From: JAKAGZ01 sp963748105
Lineage (GTDB): Bacteria > Bacteroidota > Ignavibacteria > Ignavibacteriales > Ignavibacteriaceae
Assembly: GCA_963748105.1 (NCBI GenBank)
Contig: CAVVHP010000030.1
Span: 1-64,000, forward strand
DNA length: 64,000 bases
Direction: 5' to 3'
The first letter of the stretch is position 1; each line of letters starts with the position of its first letter. The position numbers were made by a program, and so were the translations under genes. The notes beneath the pieces are model-generated. The model was not told where the DNA came from, did not search any database, and was given only the letters and a program-made list of their open reading frames with translations. This document shows positions 63,151 to 64,000 of this stretch, in pieces.

Positions 63151-64000
63151 TTAATTCTTCTCTTTAATTTCCTTCTGCCAGTTGGCAACCAGGGTTATCG
63201 GCGGCTGAATGGACTGCCCGTTGGGAACCGCGGCCACTATTTTTGTCCCGGTATGATCAATATCATAGATTCTTGAAATAGGATTATTCCCTGGATTAAA
63301 AATTAAGTAAGGTGAGCCGGGAGAAAGGGAAGTGCCCTTTTCATTAACGTCTACAGCCATAATTTTATTACCCGAAGTAAGGAAATAAATTTTCTTCCCG
63401 TTATCCATCCATTTGGGACTTTCGCCTCCGTCTACCGAAATCTGCCATTTGCCGCTGGTTTTGCCGGATGAATTATTCGGGTCGAATGGAATGATGTAAA
63501 CCTGGTTTTTCCCTGATTCGTTGGACTGATAAGCAATCCATTTCATATTAGGTGAAAACTTGCCCAGTCTTTCATTGAATTTTGTTGACATTACATCTAT
63601 TGGCTTTTGATCATCTCCCGCGCGCTGTGCAACAATATCCCAGCCGCCGGAAGAATTTTTAAAATTTACCACGCTATAAAGGATCATATTGCCGTCGGGA
63701 GAGAAGTCCGTGATAAATTTGTTAGATCCGGATTTATACATAGGAGAAGCTTCACCGGAACCATCTGCATTTTTGATAAATGAATCGAAAACTCCGCCGC
63801 CGTTATTTGAACTATACGCAATTTTTTTACCGTCCGGAGTCCATTGCGGCAGCACATCGGCGTCCTGTTTAAATGTCAGCCTTGTTGATACATTCCTTTT
63901 TATATCGTATGTCCAGATATCAATGTTTTTCTGGCCGGCGTCATACAGATCATATGCAAGTTTAGTACCGTCGGGGGAAAAATTAACTGCCCACTGCACT
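63151..64000 (-). CDS. PD40 beta-propeller part of a fifth membrane kinase (cut by window edge)
   Basis: The minus-strand frame is open to the right edge; about 283 residues of its C-terminal end are visible. It consists of PD40 blades: FSPDGTKLAYDLY, WTPDGKKIAYSSNNGG, FSPDGNMILYSVV, KFSPNMKWIAYQSNESGKNQVYI, and the closing FNPGNNPISRIYDIDHTGTKIVAAVPNG. These match the C-terminal part of copy B best (VPNGNAVNPPLTYIQNWQ against VPNGQSIQPPITLVANWQ). The kinase half is expected beyond the window. I infer it is another receptor kinase of the array, but a kinase-free PD40 protein is not excluded. Confidence 0.8.
   Translation of the reverse strand, partial: VQWAVNFSPDGTKLAYDLYDAGQKNIDIWTYDIKRNVSTRLTFKQDADVLPQWTPDGKKIAYSSNNGGGVFDSFIKNADGSGEASPMYKSGSNKFITDFSPDGNMILYSVVNFKNSSGGWDIVAQRAGDDQKPIDVMSTKFNERLGKFSPNMKWIAYQSNESGKNQVYIIPFDPNNSSGKTSGKWQISVDGGESPKWMDNGKKIYFLTSGNKIMAVDVNEKGTSLSPGSPYLIFNPGNNPISRIYDIDHTGTKIVAAVPNGQSIQPPITLVANWQKEIKEKN

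Noticed and set aside
1..64000. CRISPR array, rRNA operon, biosynthetic gene cluster or toxin-antitoxin pair
   Set aside because: No regularly spaced direct repeats, no rRNA-like sequence, no megasynthase or tailoring set, and no convincing small toxin-antitoxin gene pair was found.

Overview
The window looks like chromosomal DNA from an AT-rich, Gram-negative bacterium of the Bacteroidota/Ignavibacteriota side of the tree (inference). Supporting signs are Sec and lipoprotein signal peptides, DUF4783-like and DUF5683-like proteins, a TAnnTTTG-type promoter before pyrR, PEGA- and PD40-type Ser/Thr kinases, and generally weak ribosome binding sites. No rRNA genes and no CRISPR array were seen.

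Layout. 1-1.95 kb: the end of an integrated phage or mobile element (ArdC-type ssDNA-binding domain, a RecA/Sak4-like ATPase broken by frameshifts, small unknowns), lying against the 3' end of a tRNA-Pro(CGG) gene. 2.5-5.4 kb: a pyrimidine operon pyrR-pyrB-pyrC behind a PyrR-type attenuator. 5.5-21.9 kb: a mostly plus-strand housekeeping block (FN3 lipoprotein, DUF4783-like protein, a very large NtrY-like histidine kinase, AddA-like helicase-nuclease, split-barrel flavoprotein, cell-wall amidase, SpmA/SpmB fusion, 2-hydroxyacid dehydrogenase, alanine dehydrogenase, CoA-transferase, phosphoesterase). 21.9-29.1 kb: a minus-strand membrane protein and M1 peptidase, then plus-strand small-metabolism genes. 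29.8-34 kb: a signalling set of sigma-54 activator, PEGA Ser/Thr kinase and DUF5683-like protein. 34-38 kb: a 1294-residue protein with TPRs and three CbxX/SpoVK-type AAA+ modules. 38.1-40.1 kb: NAD salvage genes pncB and pncA.

40.2-64 kb is the notable part: an uninterrupted minus-strand array of Hanks-type Ser/Thr kinases. Four are predicted to be soluble (kinase, TolB/FlgO-like domain, TPR). Four more, plus a fifth cut by the window edge, are membrane-spanning with extracytoplasmic PD40 beta-propellers. The PD40 members are nearly identical in the kinase half and divergent in the sensor half, which points to recent tandem duplication with sensor diversification. A STAS (anti-sigma antagonist-like) gene, a 113-residue protein coupled to one kinase, and a prolyl oligopeptidase sit inside the array. 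Palindromic repeats and a 17-codon stump of another kinase mark recombination at 60.0-63.1 kb.

Quality warning. From 38.5 to 51.0 kb, five genes (pncB, three kinases, prolyl oligopeptidase) carry about ten frameshifts. All but one are clearly explained by a single extra base, and the remaining one is net +2 or -1. The flanking 36 kb and 12 kb show none. Either this stretch is poorly polished assembly or it is a patch of recent decay. I annotate these genes as single frameshifted loci and give the likely indel positions.
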